Positions 15,555 through 23,445 of a stretch of 64,000 bases of DNA are shown one piece after another. A program made the position numbers and the translations under genes. The notes under the pieces are model-generated. The model had not been told where the DNA came from and did not search any database. It saw only the letters and a list, made by a program, of their open reading frames with translations. Every line of letters begins with the position of its first letter. The first letter of the stretch is position 1. The stretch lies in the NCBI GenBank assembly GCA_004193285.1, contig SECP01000020.1, positions 62,001 through 126,000 on the forward strand, in the 5' to 3' direction. Origin of the DNA: Myxococcales bacterium. GTDB lineage: Bacteria; Myxococcota_A; Polyangia; Polyangiales; Polyangiaceae.

Positions 15555-15897
15555 CCGAACAGCCGCGGTCTAACACTGGTTTGGATGCACGAAAACCGGG
15601 GGCAAATTGCCGCGCGCCGATAGGACTACCGAGGCTCGTTCGAATCCGAGACAACGCGCGCGACGTCCACCCGCGTCGCGCTTCGCGCTTGAGTGGGTAC
15701 CCTGTTGACGCTCGGCGGCAAAGCTCGTTCGAGCTGAGCGTGTGCACGCGGTCTCGGTGCGAAGCGCCAGAGCGCGTCGCCCCAGGAACGGACGATGAGG
15801 CGATCTTCCTCGCTGGCGTGCTCGTCGGCTGAACCGCGATGGGTGAGCCTAGATGCCACGCTGGGCGAACCCGTTCAGCACGCCTGGCACACGACGA
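15555..15897. other. Intergenic stretch without a convincing gene
   Basis: 343 bases between the hybrid kinase and the receiver gene upstream of it. Short open frames on both strands have no recognisable domain. It contains a small palindrome, AGCTCG-TT-CGAGCT, at 15722-15735. It presumably holds the hybrid kinase promoter, but no clear -35/-10 pair stands out. Confidence 0.4.
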
Positions 15898-16302
15898 CTA
15901 GTTGAAACACGTATCCAGCCACTTCTGGATTTGCACCAGGCGGTGCACCAAAAGCGGCTTGGAGACGGCCAGCTCCACATCTCGAGGCAGCTCGGGCTGG
16001 CCGGACAGCACGCAAACGTGGAGCTGGGCGAGCGCTTCACGCTCACGGACCCGCTCTAACAGCTCCAGACCGCCCATGCGTGGCAGTGAAAGGTCCAGTA
16101 CCACCGCGGTAGGAGCGGGCTCGCGCTGCAAGAGCTCCAGCGCCTCGACCCCATCCCCAGCAGTGAGCACTTCGAAGCCTTCGTCTCGCAGCACCTCGGC
16201 GACCGATTCACGCGCGTCTTCGTCGTCCTCCACTATGAGCACCGTGCCACGTGTGGTGAGGAGCCGTGGCTCCAGCGCGGGCGAGGATGACGGCATGTTC
16301 AA
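15898..16302 (-). CDS. Single-domain response regulator
   Basis: 134 residues: a leader of about 19, then a receiver with VLIVEDDEDA, phosphoacceptor Asp about 70 (VVLDLSLPRMGG) and Lys in VSKP. It ends with the last receiver helix and has no output domain. A second ATG two codons in (16296) is an alternative start. Its start lies only 12 bases from the divergent antiporter start, so the promoter of each must overlap the other gene. It is the first gene of the minus-strand signalling array. Confidence 0.85.
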   Translation of the reverse strand: MNMPSSSPALEPRLLTTRGTVLIVEDDEDARESVAEVLRDEGFEVLTAGDGVEALELLQREPAPTAVVLDLSLPRMGGLELLERVREREALAQLHVCVLSGQPELPRDVELAVSKPLLVHRLVQIQKWLDTCFN

Positions 16303-16314
16303 TCACCTAGCAGG

Positions 16315-17805
16315 ATGGGTGCCACGTCGTCAGGTCGGGGCGTTTTCGCGCCCACGCGTTCGCTACGCGCGCGACGTGCGGCGTTCCGCGACGGCATCCA
16401 CCTTGCACTAGCGCCAGTCTTGGAGCTTTCCACGAGCCTCGGCTTTGCGCACTGGCTAGCGCTCGTGGGTGTGTTGCTGCTCTTGCTCAGCCTCTCTTCG
16501 GCCTACGTGCAGCGCATGCCCATCTCGAGCTCTTCGCTCTACCTGGGGCTGGGCGTCCTGCTGGGGCCTCGCGTCTTGGGCTGGATGGAGTTTCGTGTCG
16601 GGCAAGGTGGTCACTGGTTCGAGCGACTCACGGAGGTCGCGGTGATCGTCGCGCTGTTCATCAGCGGGCTGAAGCTCCGCTTGCCACCGCGTCATGAGGC
16701 GTGGGCGGCGGTGTATCGCTTGGCCGGGCCGATCATGCTCGCGTGCATCGCAGGCATCACGCTCGTCGGACGCTCGCTGCTCGGCCTGGACTGGCCCACG
16801 GCGCTGCTGCTCGGCGCGGTGCTCGCGCCGACCGACCCGGTGCTCGCTGGCACCGTCTCCGTGAGCGACGCCGCCGATCGCGACCGCGTGAAGTACGCGC
16901 TCTCGGGCGAAGCCGGGTTGAACGACGGCACCGCCTTTCCCTTCGTCGTGCTGGCGCTGGCCTGGCAAAGGCAGGAGACCGAGCATTCGCCGCACTGGCT
17001 GCTCCAGTGGGCGGCGTTGGATTTGGTGTGGGCAGTGGGGGCGGGCCTCGCCGTCGGCTACCTGCTCGGGCTCACGCTCGGGCGCTGGGCCATCCACCAG
17101 CGCAGCCGCCAACGCGACACCGAAGCCCCCAGTGACTTCGCGGCGCTGGCGCTCATCGCGCTGGCGTACACCGCAGGCGAGCTGATTCACGCCTGGAGCT
17201 TCTTGGCCGTGTTCGCGGCAGGGGTTGGCCTGCGGCGCGCAGAAGTAGGTACCGTGAGCTCGACTCCGCACCCTCAGCACGCTCGGCCGGGAGTGACGCA
17301 CCCGCCCGCCGAGCACCTGGTCGGGGCGCGCGTGGAAGCTCAGGAGCTGGAAGCGCCGGCGGTGGCGGCGGGAGTATTGGTCGCGGAGACCATGTCTTTT
17401 GGGGGCACCGTCGAGCGCATCTTGGAAGTCTTGCTGGTGACGCTCGTCGGCGTCGCGGTGGGCAGCTATTGGGACTACCGAGCGCTTTATCTTGCGCCCC
17501 TCCTATTCCTGGTCATTCGCCCGCTCTCTAGCTACCTGCTCCTGGCAGGGACGAAGACGTCCTCCCTCCAGCGCGTGCTGATCGGTTGGTTCGGGATCAG
17601 GGGTATCGGCAGCTTGTATTATCTGGCGTACGCCCTGAATCACGGCGCGACGAACGAGCCCCAGTCGCGGCTCGCCGGTTTGACCATCTCGGTCATCACC
17701 CTCAGCATTCTGGTGCACGGCAGCTCCGCCACGCCGCTGCTCTCCTTTTACGAGCGACGCAAAGCCCGGCGCCGGAAACGCCGCATGACTGTCCACGCAG
17801 GTTGA
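16315..17805 (+). CDS. Cation:proton antiporter (CPA family)
   Basis: 496 residues with about ten hydrophobic segments. YLGLGVLLGPRVLGW is the first-helix signature of CPA antiporters. GAVLAPTDPVLAGTVSV contains the Thr-Asp-Pro of the ion-binding crossover, and SGEAGLNDGTAFPFVVLAL contains the conserved GLNDG. These residues indicate Na+ or K+/H+ exchange in the inner membrane. A hydrophilic insertion of about 60 residues (about 305-365, with HPQHARPG and AEHLVGARVEAQELEAP) splits the membrane part and is probably cytoplasmic. The N-terminal 30 residues are basic and may not all be translated. It is divergent from a receiver gene 12 bases away. Confidence 0.88.
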   Translation: MGATSSGRGVFAPTRSLRARRAAFRDGIHLALAPVLELSTSLGFAHWLALVGVLLLLLSLSSAYVQRMPISSSSLYLGLGVLLGPRVLGWMEFRVGQGGHWFERLTEVAVIVALFISGLKLRLPPRHEAWAAVYRLAGPIMLACIAGITLVGRSLLGLDWPTALLLGAVLAPTDPVLAGTVSVSDAADRDRVKYALSGEAGLNDGTAFPFVVLALAWQRQETEHSPHWLLQWAALDLVWAVGAGLAVGYLLGLTLGRWAIHQRSRQRDTEAPSDFAALALIALAYTAGELIHAWSFLAVFAAGVGLRRAEVGTVSSTPHPQHARPGVTHPPAEHLVGARVEAQELEAPAVAAGVLVAETMSFGGTVERILEVLLVTLVGVAVGSYWDYRALYLAPLLFLVIRPLSSYLLLAGTKTSSLQRVLIGWFGIRGIGSLYYLAYALNHGATNEPQSRLAGLTISVITLSILVHGSSATPLLSFYERRKARRRKRRMTVHAG

Positions 17806-17961
17806 TCCCAACTCACCGGGGTTGCCTCGCACGAGGACTGACGAAGTCTCCCGAACGAGCTGATTTGTAGGCAATTGCGCTCACCGCGGGCCCTGGCCTG
17901 CAAGTTGCTGAGTACCTCCGCGAAGAGCTCGCAACCGAGCTCTCAGGAGCGCCTCATTTAT

Positions 17962-18576
17962 ATGCTGCATCATCGAGTTAGCTTGGTTTTGGGTCTCTTT
18001 GTCGTCAGCGCCAGCGCCGCACCCAGTGTGTGGGCGCAGTCCAGCCCCACGGAGCCTGAAGCCGCGCCAGCTGCCACCGCGCCCGACCCTTCGATCGCTC
18101 AGCCCGGCCCGGGCGAGGTGGCCCCCGCGACTCAGCCTCCGGTGAACACCAGCCCGGAGAGCAGCATGGCGCTCGCCAGCGAGCCGCAGCGCGACGTCGT
18201 CGAGCGAACGTGGCCGAACCGGCCGCTGCTCATAACGGGCGCGGTGGTGCTGGTCGGCTCCTACGGTGCCTCCGCCATCGTGGCGGCCGCGTCCGATCGC
18301 AAGGCCGACGACAAGCTTTACTACCCGGTCGTAGGTCCCTGGCTGGACCTCAAGAATCGCGACTGTGACGTGAATCCGTGCGGAAGCGACGGGTTCAACA
18401 AGGCGCTGCTGATTGCAGACGGCGCGGTGCAAGGGCTGGGCGCGCTGAGCGTGCTGCTCGGGCTCGTCCTACCCGAGTCCGAGAAGAAACCGTGGTACCT
18501 CATCGGGACCGAAGACGTGGTCGTGGCGCCGCAAATGGGCTCCGCTCAAGGGCTGCGCGTGTACGGCCAATTCTGA
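17962..18576 (+). CDS. Secreted/membrane-anchored hypothetical protein
   Basis: 204 residues from ATG at 17962; the frame is open upstream to 17875, but this start places a clean signal peptide first (LVLGLFVVSASAAPSVWAQ, cleavage after AQ). AGGAG lies about 12 bases upstream. A Pro/Ala/Thr-rich linker (about 28-75) is followed by two hydrophobic segments (about 90-110 and 150-170) and a short Cys pair in DCDVNPCGSDG. No family is recognised. The pattern of signal peptide, low-complexity linker and two helices is common in myxobacterial envelope proteins. It is convergent with exonuclease III, only 6 bases away. Confidence 0.6.
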   Translation: MLHHRVSLVLGLFVVSASAAPSVWAQSSPTEPEAAPAATAPDPSIAQPGPGEVAPATQPPVNTSPESSMALASEPQRDVVERTWPNRPLLITGAVVLVGSYGASAIVAAASDRKADDKLYYPVVGPWLDLKNRDCDVNPCGSDGFNKALLIADGAVQGLGALSVLLGLVLPESEKKPWYLIGTEDVVVAPQMGSAQGLRVYGQF

Positions 18577-18582
18577 ACACGG

Positions 18583-19461
18583 TCAGGGCCGCGCGAGCGA
18601 CATCCAAGCCGGCGCGTGGTCGCTCGCGTGCGCAGCTCCGCGGACCCACGTATCCACCCCCGCGTCCTGGACGCGGGGCGCGAGCTGGGGGCTCACCAGC
18701 AGGTGGTCGATGCGCAGACCAGCGTTGCGCTGCCAATGCTGGCGGAAGTAGTCCCAGAAGGTGAAGATCTGCTGTTCGGGGAAGCGCGTGCGCAGCACGT
18801 CTACCCAGCCTTGCCCGACGAGTCGCCGGAAGCACTCGCGGCTCTCGGGTTGAAGTAGCGCGTCCTTCAGCCACGAGCGCGGATTGTAGATGTCGAAGTC
18901 GGTAGGCACGACGTTGAAGTCCCCGATGAGCGCCACCGGGTGCCCGCTGTCGTAAAGCGACTGAGCGTGCGCGATCAGCCGCTCGAACCAGGCCAATTTA
19001 TAATCGAATTTGGGCCCTGGCTGAGGGTTGCCGTTCGGCAGGTAGACGCCGGCGACGAGGATGCCGTGGACCGCAGCCTCGAGGTAGCGGCTCTGCGTGT
19101 CGTCAGGCGGCGTGCCGGGCAACTGTCGACGCACCTCGATCGGTTGGCTGCCTTTCGCGAGAATGGCGACACCGTTCCACGAGCGCTGCCCGTTCCAGAT
19201 CGCGCCGTAGCCCGCGCTCTCGAGCTCCGCTTTGGGAAACGAGTCGGCCTTCAGCTCCTGCAAACAGACGATGTCCGGCGACTCCTTGCCGAGCCACTCG
19301 AGGAGCTGCGGCAAGCGTCCACGCACTCCGTTGATGTTGAAGGTCGCGACCTTCAAGGGCGGTAGCTTGGCCTTGCGCTTGGTATTCGCTCGGGGTTTGG
19401 TTTTGACGACGGCTTTGCGCGGCGCGGCGCGTTTCGCCTTGGCCTTCTTCTTTGCGGCCAT
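18583..19461 (-). CDS. xth: Exodeoxyribonuclease III / AP endonuclease with lysine-rich N-terminal tail
   Basis: 292 residues. The EEP fold is shown by VATFNINGVRGRLPQLLEWL, CLQELKAD (metal-binding Glu), GVYLPNG, ALIGDFNVVPTDFDIYNP and RIDHLLVS with the final ASDHAPAW (catalytic Asp-His). The family removes abasic sites and 3' blocks in DNA. Residues 1-35 form a Lys/Ala-rich basic tail (KKKAKAKRAAPRK) like histone H1-type tails, an unusual addition to Xth that could raise DNA affinity. ATG at 19461 is preferred over an in-frame start at 19497. The gene follows a small ORF with a 4-base gap at the end of a five-gene minus-strand run. Confidence 0.92.
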   Translation of the reverse strand: MAAKKKAKAKRAAPRKAVVKTKPRANTKRKAKLPPLKVATFNINGVRGRLPQLLEWLGKESPDIVCLQELKADSFPKAELESAGYGAIWNGQRSWNGVAILAKGSQPIEVRRQLPGTPPDDTQSRYLEAAVHGILVAGVYLPNGNPQPGPKFDYKLAWFERLIAHAQSLYDSGHPVALIGDFNVVPTDFDIYNPRSWLKDALLQPESRECFRRLVGQGWVDVLRTRFPEQQIFTFWDYFRQHWQRNAGLRIDHLLVSPQLAPRVQDAGVDTWVRGAAHASDHAPAWMSLARP

Positions 19462-19465
19462 CAGC

Positions 19466-19720
19466 TCAACGTGGCGAGCTCTTGGCGGCCGAGCCACGGC
19501 GCTGTGAGACGGCGAGCGGCTCCACGATCGCGATCAGGTTTTGACCTTCGTCCGTAGCCGAAGCGGTGCTGCCGTCCTCTTTGATGAGGTCAGTGACGGT
19601 GTAGCTCTTCCCGTCGCACTCGAGCACGTCGCCCGGCTGAGGCAGTGGTCCCGCGAAGTCGAGGGCTCCGATAGGCACGAGGTCGAACAGGCTGCCCTTC
19701 AAAAGAATCGGCGTGGACAC
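19466..19720 (-). CDS. Small hypothetical protein
   Basis: 84 residues from a GTG at 19720. The product starts VSTPILLKGSLFDLVPIGAL and contains PLPQPGDVLECDGKSYTV followed by TDLIKEDGSTASATDEGQ, a beta-rich pattern resembling a small barrel; the C-terminus is basic. No family is recognised. The frame is open further upstream, but that part overlaps the end of the dehydratase gene and reads as non-coding. Its stop lies 4 bases before the exonuclease III start, which supports co-translation with it. Confidence 0.5.
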   Translation of the reverse strand: MSTPILLKGSLFDLVPIGALDFAGPLPQPGDVLECDGKSYTVTDLIKEDGSTASATDEGQNLIAIVEPLAVSQRRGSAAKSSPR

Positions 19721-19775
19721 GGCTGCGAAGGTTAGCAAAGCGGAGACAGCCGTACAGAGGGGGAAAATCGCCGCG

Positions 19776-20681
19776 TTAGCCGCGGCTGAGGCGCGCCAAG
19801 ATCGGGGGGACGCAGGCGGGCAGCTCGCGCGCCAGGTAGCCGAGCGGGCCCAGGCTCCGGGCGAGCGAATCTCCCGCCTTGGCGTGGAGGTAAACGCCCC
19901 AAACCGCGGCCTGCACCGGGGTGGCGCCCCGGGCCGCGAGCCCGGAGATGATGCCGGAGAGAACGTCTCCAGAGCCGGACGTCGCGAGACCGGAGTTGCC
20001 GGCAATGTTTCGAAACGCCGTCCCATCCGGCTCGACGATGAAGGTCTCCACCCCCTTCAAGACGAGGGTAATGCCGAGGGAGCGCGCTGCCTCCGTAGCG
20101 AGCGCTAGCGGATCCTGGTGCACTGCCTCTGCCTCGCATCCCCAAAGGTCGGCCATCTCGCCGGCGTGAGGAGTGGCGATGACGCCAGCGAGCGAGCCTG
20201 ACCGCAAGGGCGTGCGGTCACGGAAGATGCGGAGCGCCGCGGCGTCCAGCACCGCCGTGAACTCGTGCTTGGCTCGCAAGGCTTCGCGCAGCAGCTGTTC
20301 GGCCGCAGCCTGCTCGCGCATCCCGGGGCCGATGAGCACGGCCTTGGCGCGCGCCAGCACGTCCGCCAGCTCGCGCGCACCTCGGAGCCCGATCTCCCCC
20401 TGCCGCGTTTGCGAGAGGCCGATCACGCGCGCTTCCGGGAAGGCCATCGCCAGTGCGGGCGCGGCTCCTCGCGCGGTAGCGACCTGAACTCGGCCGGCTC
20501 CGGCTCGGAGCGCGGCTTGTCCGGCCAGCAGCACCGCTCCCGGTATTTGCTGTGAGCCGCCAACGACGAGCACGTCTCCTCGAGACACCTTGTCGGCGTG
20601 GCCCTGGAGCTTGGGCAGCGGCCAGCGGCGAAGCAGAGCGGCATCGATGACTTTTGCGACCGCGCGACGCTTCGGGCTCAT
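19776..20681 (-). CDS. nnrD: ADP/ATP-dependent NAD(P)H-hydrate dehydratase (C-terminal YjeF domain)
   Basis: 301 residues. The enzyme repairs hydrated NADH/NADPH (NADHX) by phosphorylation-driven dehydration. Family signatures are GDVLVVGGSQQIPGAVLLAG near the N-terminus, IGPGM in the middle, VIATPHAGEMADLWG, and the nucleotide-binding SGSGDVLSGIISGLAARG with the catalytic Asp. Only the dehydratase domain is present; the epimerase half (NnrE) is not fused here. Its ATG overlaps the stop of the histidine phosphatase gene by 4 bases, so the two are translationally coupled. Confidence 0.92.
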   Translation of the reverse strand: MSPKRRAVAKVIDAALLRRWPLPKLQGHADKVSRGDVLVVGGSQQIPGAVLLAGQAALRAGAGRVQVATARGAAPALAMAFPEARVIGLSQTRQGEIGLRGARELADVLARAKAVLIGPGMREQAAAEQLLREALRAKHEFTAVLDAAALRIFRDRTPLRSGSLAGVIATPHAGEMADLWGCEAEAVHQDPLALATEAARSLGITLVLKGVETFIVEPDGTAFRNIAGNSGLATSGSGDVLSGIISGLAARGATPVQAAVWGVYLHAKAGDSLARSLGPLGYLARELPACVPPILARLSRG

Positions 20682-21481
20682 GATTTGACGACCGCGGGAT
20701 CGGGCTGGTGAGTCACCGGTTCGCCCGCTTCTTCGAGCGGGGCCACGAAGTTGAAGTCTTTCAAAAGCAGCTTGCCGCGGCCGGCGTGATCCTCGCCGTG
20801 CTCGAAGCGTGTGAGCGAGCAGTTCGCGACGTCTCGCTCGCGGTCGATGGCCAAGATGCGCTCTTCGTCCAGCTCCTCGATGAGGTAGCGAAAGCAGAGC
20901 ACGATGACCTGATGAGCGACGACCAGCACGCGTTCGCCCGCGTAGCGCAGCTCGATGTGGTCGAGCACGCTACGTAGGCGCAAGATGACATCGCACCAGC
21001 TCTCGCCCCCCGGCGGCCGGTAGTAGAACTTGCCGACCTCTTGCCGCCGGGTGGCCTCGTCGGGGAAGCGCGCCAAGATCCCGGCCTTCGTGAACCGATT
21101 GAGTGAGCCGAACTCTTTCTCGCGCAGTCGCTCATCCACGACGAACGCCAGCTGCCGCCGATCGAGCCGGCTCTCCGCCACCAGTAGCTCGGCCGTCTGC
21201 CGCGCGCGCGTGTAGGGCGAGGTCAACAGCACGGTAGGCTTTTGCTCTGGGGCGAGCGCCGCGATCCAGCGGCCCAGCGCGCTCGACTGCCGCTCCCCCA
21301 AGGGCGACAATGGCACGTCCACGTCACGCCCGATGATTTCGATGGTGTGCTTGCCGCCCTGCTCGGCGGCGTCGCGCGCCACGTTGCCGGCGCTCTCCCC
21401 GTGGCGAACGAGCCATACCGATTGGGGACTGGGGAGTGAAGTGCTGGGCAACGGCGTTGCGCAATGCAAGCGGAGGGCCAT
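20678..21481 (-). CDS. Histidine phosphatase family protein (phosphoglycerate-mutase-like)
   Basis: 267 residues. The phosphate-accepting His is in LVRHGESAGN (about residue 27), with conserved Arg in TSPYTRARQTAELL, a Glu in RLREKEFGSLNRF, and the second His in VLVVAHQVIVL. This is the two-His, two-Arg active site of the superfamily. Substrate cannot be deduced; the larger insert around ATRRQEVGKFYYRPPGGESW resembles PhoE/fructose-2,6-bisphosphatase-type members. It lies 21 bases downstream of an isochorismatase-like gene and overlaps nnrD by 4 bases. Confidence 0.85.
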   Translation of the reverse strand: MALRLHCATPLPSTSLPSPQSVWLVRHGESAGNVARDAAEQGGKHTIEIIGRDVDVPLSPLGERQSSALGRWIAALAPEQKPTVLLTSPYTRARQTAELLVAESRLDRRQLAFVVDERLREKEFGSLNRFTKAGILARFPDEATRRQEVGKFYYRPPGGESWCDVILRLRSVLDHIELRYAGERVLVVAHQVIVLCFRYLIEELDEERILAIDRERDVANCSLTRFEHGEDHAGRGKLLLKDFNFVAPLEEAGEPVTHQPDPAVVKS

Positions 21482-21502
21482 ATCATCGCGTGACGATGCG
21501 CC

Positions 21503-22075
21503 TCAGGCGCGCAGGGAGGCCCAATCGACTTTGGCCGCTTCCTCCGTCCTTGCGCCTGCAATGAGCCGAACCTGTTCGAGCGCCTGCGCGGTGAGCTCTT
21601 CCGAGTTGGACGCCGTGCAGTCCATCGGCACCCAAACCTCGTACCCGCGCATGTGAGCGTCGCCCGCAGTGAGCAAGACGCAGATATTCGCGGCGAAGCC
21701 CGTGATCACGAGCCGCTTCACCCCGAGCTGCTCCAGCAGGAGCTCGAGCGCGGTGCAATAAAACCCCGAGTGGCGCGGCTTCAAAACGAAGTAATCAGCC
21801 TCCAACGGCGCCAGCAGCCGCGCCACCGCGTGCCCGGGGAACGAGGGGTCCGAGCAAGCGGCGACGGTGCGCCGAAAGTCCGAGCGCCAGCGGCCGAAGT
21901 TGTCGTTCACGTAGATGACCGGCACCCCCGCGGCGTGAGCACGCTCGCGCAAAGTCAGGATCTTTGGCGCCGCGTGGTGCGCGGCTCGCACGAGCGGCTC
22001 GGCGCCGGGAAAGTCGAAAGCATTGATGACATCCACCAACAACAGCGCGACTCTGCTCTCTTCTGTATCCGCCAA
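21503..22075 (-). CDS. Isochorismatase-family cysteine hydrolase
   Basis: 190 residues. The catalytic triad is visible: Asp about 15 (LLLVDVINAF), Lys about 99 (VLKPRHSGFY) and Cys about 132 (TGFAANICVLLTAGDA). The family hydrolyses amides such as nicotinamide, carbamoyl compounds or isochorismate. The SGFY following the Lys and the NICV nucleophile elbow are common in uncharacterised members, so the substrate is unknown. It is the first gene of the minus-strand run that leads to nnrD and xth. It is only distantly similar to the two BiuH-like hydrolases elsewhere in the window. Confidence 0.87.
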   Translation of the reverse strand: MADTEESRVALLLVDVINAFDFPGAEPLVRAAHHAAPKILTLRERAHAAGVPVIYVNDNFGRWRSDFRRTVAACSDPSFPGHAVARLLAPLEADYFVLKPRHSGFYCTALELLLEQLGVKRLVITGFAANICVLLTAGDAHMRGYEVWVPMDCTASNSEELTAQALEQVRLIAGARTEEAAKVDWASLRA

Positions 22076-22198
22076 ACTGAGCCTCCACCCGCGTAACGAG
22101 GCAACCCGTGTACCAACTTGGAGATGGGCGGAATCGCCTCGCCGAGCGGTTCTGCCGCGTCATGACGGCGTGGCATGCGAGTTGCTGCGCTCCGGAGC

Positions 22199-22735
22199 AT
22201 GAAAGCCACCGACCTTCTGAAGCAACAGCACGACGAGGTAGCGAAACTGTTCGAGGCCATCGAGGCGTCGGACAACGACACCGAAAAGCGGCAGCTCTTC
22301 CTGGAGGTCGCCTCCAAGCTGGCCGCGCACGACGCCATCGAGCGCAAGATCTTCTACCCGGCGTGTGAAGAAGCCATGGGCTTGAACGACCTGCTCGGGG
22401 AAGCGCTCGTCGAGCACGGGGTGATCGAGTTTTCGCTCTACCAGGGCACGGAGGCGGTGGGCAAGCCGGACTTCGAGTTCAAGGTGAAGGTGCTCAAGGA
22501 GCTGGTCGAGCACCACGTGGAGGAGGAAGAGGCCGAATTCTTCCCGAAAGCGAAGAAGGCGCTCGGAGACGACAGCCTGGACCTACTCGGCAGTGAGATG
22601 GAGGCGGCGTTCCAGAAGGAGCTGGAGGCGGACTTCAGGCAGCCGCTCTACGACAACCTTCGCCAGGTGCTGGCCGGCGCGCTGAAACCTGCGCCCAGCA
22701 AGACCAAGCCCATCAAGGTTCGCAAGTCCGCCTAG
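22199..22735 (+). CDS. Hemerythrin HHE-domain protein
   Basis: 178 residues from ATG at 22199 (GGAG 4 bases upstream); an in-frame start at 22175 is less likely. The di-iron ligands of HHE proteins are visible: His about 11 (KQQHDEV), His 44 and Glu 48 (AAHDAIERKIFYP), His 73 (VEHGVIEF) and His 105/106 (LVEHHVEEEEAEFFP). Such proteins bind oxygen, NO or iron in the cytoplasm. The C-terminus is a basic tail (KTKPIKVRKS). It is convergent with the ferritin-like/catalase genes, a context suggesting oxidative or iron stress. Confidence 0.9.
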   Translation: MKATDLLKQQHDEVAKLFEAIEASDNDTEKRQLFLEVASKLAAHDAIERKIFYPACEEAMGLNDLLGEALVEHGVIEFSLYQGTEAVGKPDFEFKVKVLKELVEHHVEEEEAEFFPKAKKALGDDSLDLLGSEMEAAFQKELEADFRQPLYDNLRQVLAGALKPAPSKTKPIKVRKSA

Positions 22736-22756
22736 GTGGCTCTCCTTCCGCCTTCT

Positions 22757-22799
22757 CCGCTCTTGCAGCAGCGGCCCTAGCTCGCTGCTGCAAGAGCGG
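22757..22799. terminator. Strong bidirectional hairpin between convergent genes
   Basis: A perfect inverted repeat: left arm CGCTCTTGCAGCAGCG at 22758-22773, 9-base loop, right arm CGCTGCTGCAAGAGCG at 22783-22798, extended by one flanking C-G pair to 22757-22799. It sits in the gap between the hemerythrin gene (+) and the ferritin-like gene (-), where a shared terminator is expected. No T-tract follows on either strand, so it is not a textbook intrinsic terminator. Confidence 0.7.
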
Positions 22800-22810
22800 G
22801 AGCTCGGTCG

Positions 22811-23419
22811 CTACCGCGAGCTGGCCAGGCGCAGCTTTTCGCCTGCTTGCTCGGCCCTCGCCGCGCCAATCGCCGTCTTGACGTGCATCTGCTCCTCCGG
22901 CGGCGGCAGCACCGCGGGGAGGCCGAGGCTTTGGATCCAGAGCTCCCGACACCACCCTTTGGTGTGATAGAGGTGCTCGTCCTCTTCGTCCTCGATCGTG
23001 GAGTAAGCCTCCTTGAGGAGCTCGGCGCCGGGGCCCTCCAGATTTTCTGCGCACTTGCCGAGCAGCTGCCAGTCCGCGTGATCCTTGGTCTCGGCCAGCA
23101 CCACGCACTCACAGGCGACGAGCTCGGCCGCGGCGGGGTCCCCTGCCGCGAGCGCCATCTCCATGGCCTGCACCAATGCGCCGCCCACATGGCGGACCAC
23201 GCCGCGGCCAGGAGTCTCCTGCTGCGCGTCCACCCCGAGCGCGGCGCACACGGACTCCAGCGCCCGGACGTGAGTCTGGGTCTGCTCCAGGTACTCTTGC
23301 CACTCTTTTTTGAGGTCCGCGTTCACCGCGCACTCCACGGCTTTGCCGTAGACCTTCACTCCCCCGAGCTCATGCTCGAGGGACTGCAACACTAGCTCTT
23401 CGACTTGTTTGGTGTTCAT
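22811..23419 (-). CDS. Ferritin-like four-helix protein
   Basis: 202 residues from ATG at 23419, preceded by GGAAGAG. The start MNTKQVEELVLQSLEHELGG and later ECVVLAETKDHADWQLLG and YSTIEDEEDEHLYHTKGWCR give a four-helix pattern with Glu and His ligands (ExxH in LEHE, and EEDEHLYH) typical of ferritin-like/DUF892-type proteins. It probably binds iron or guards against peroxide. It lies 26 bases upstream of the large catalase gene's stop in the same orientation, so it is read after katE. Confidence 0.72.
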   Translation of the reverse strand: MNTKQVEELVLQSLEHELGGVKVYGKAVECAVNADLKKEWQEYLEQTQTHVRALESVCAALGVDAQQETPGRGVVRHVGGALVQAMEMALAAGDPAAAELVACECVVLAETKDHADWQLLGKCAENLEGPGAELLKEAYSTIEDEEDEHLYHTKGWCRELWIQSLGLPAVLPPPEEQMHVKTAIGAARAEQAGEKLRLASSR

Positions 23420-23445
23420 GGGCTCTTCCCGATTTCGTTGCTGGC

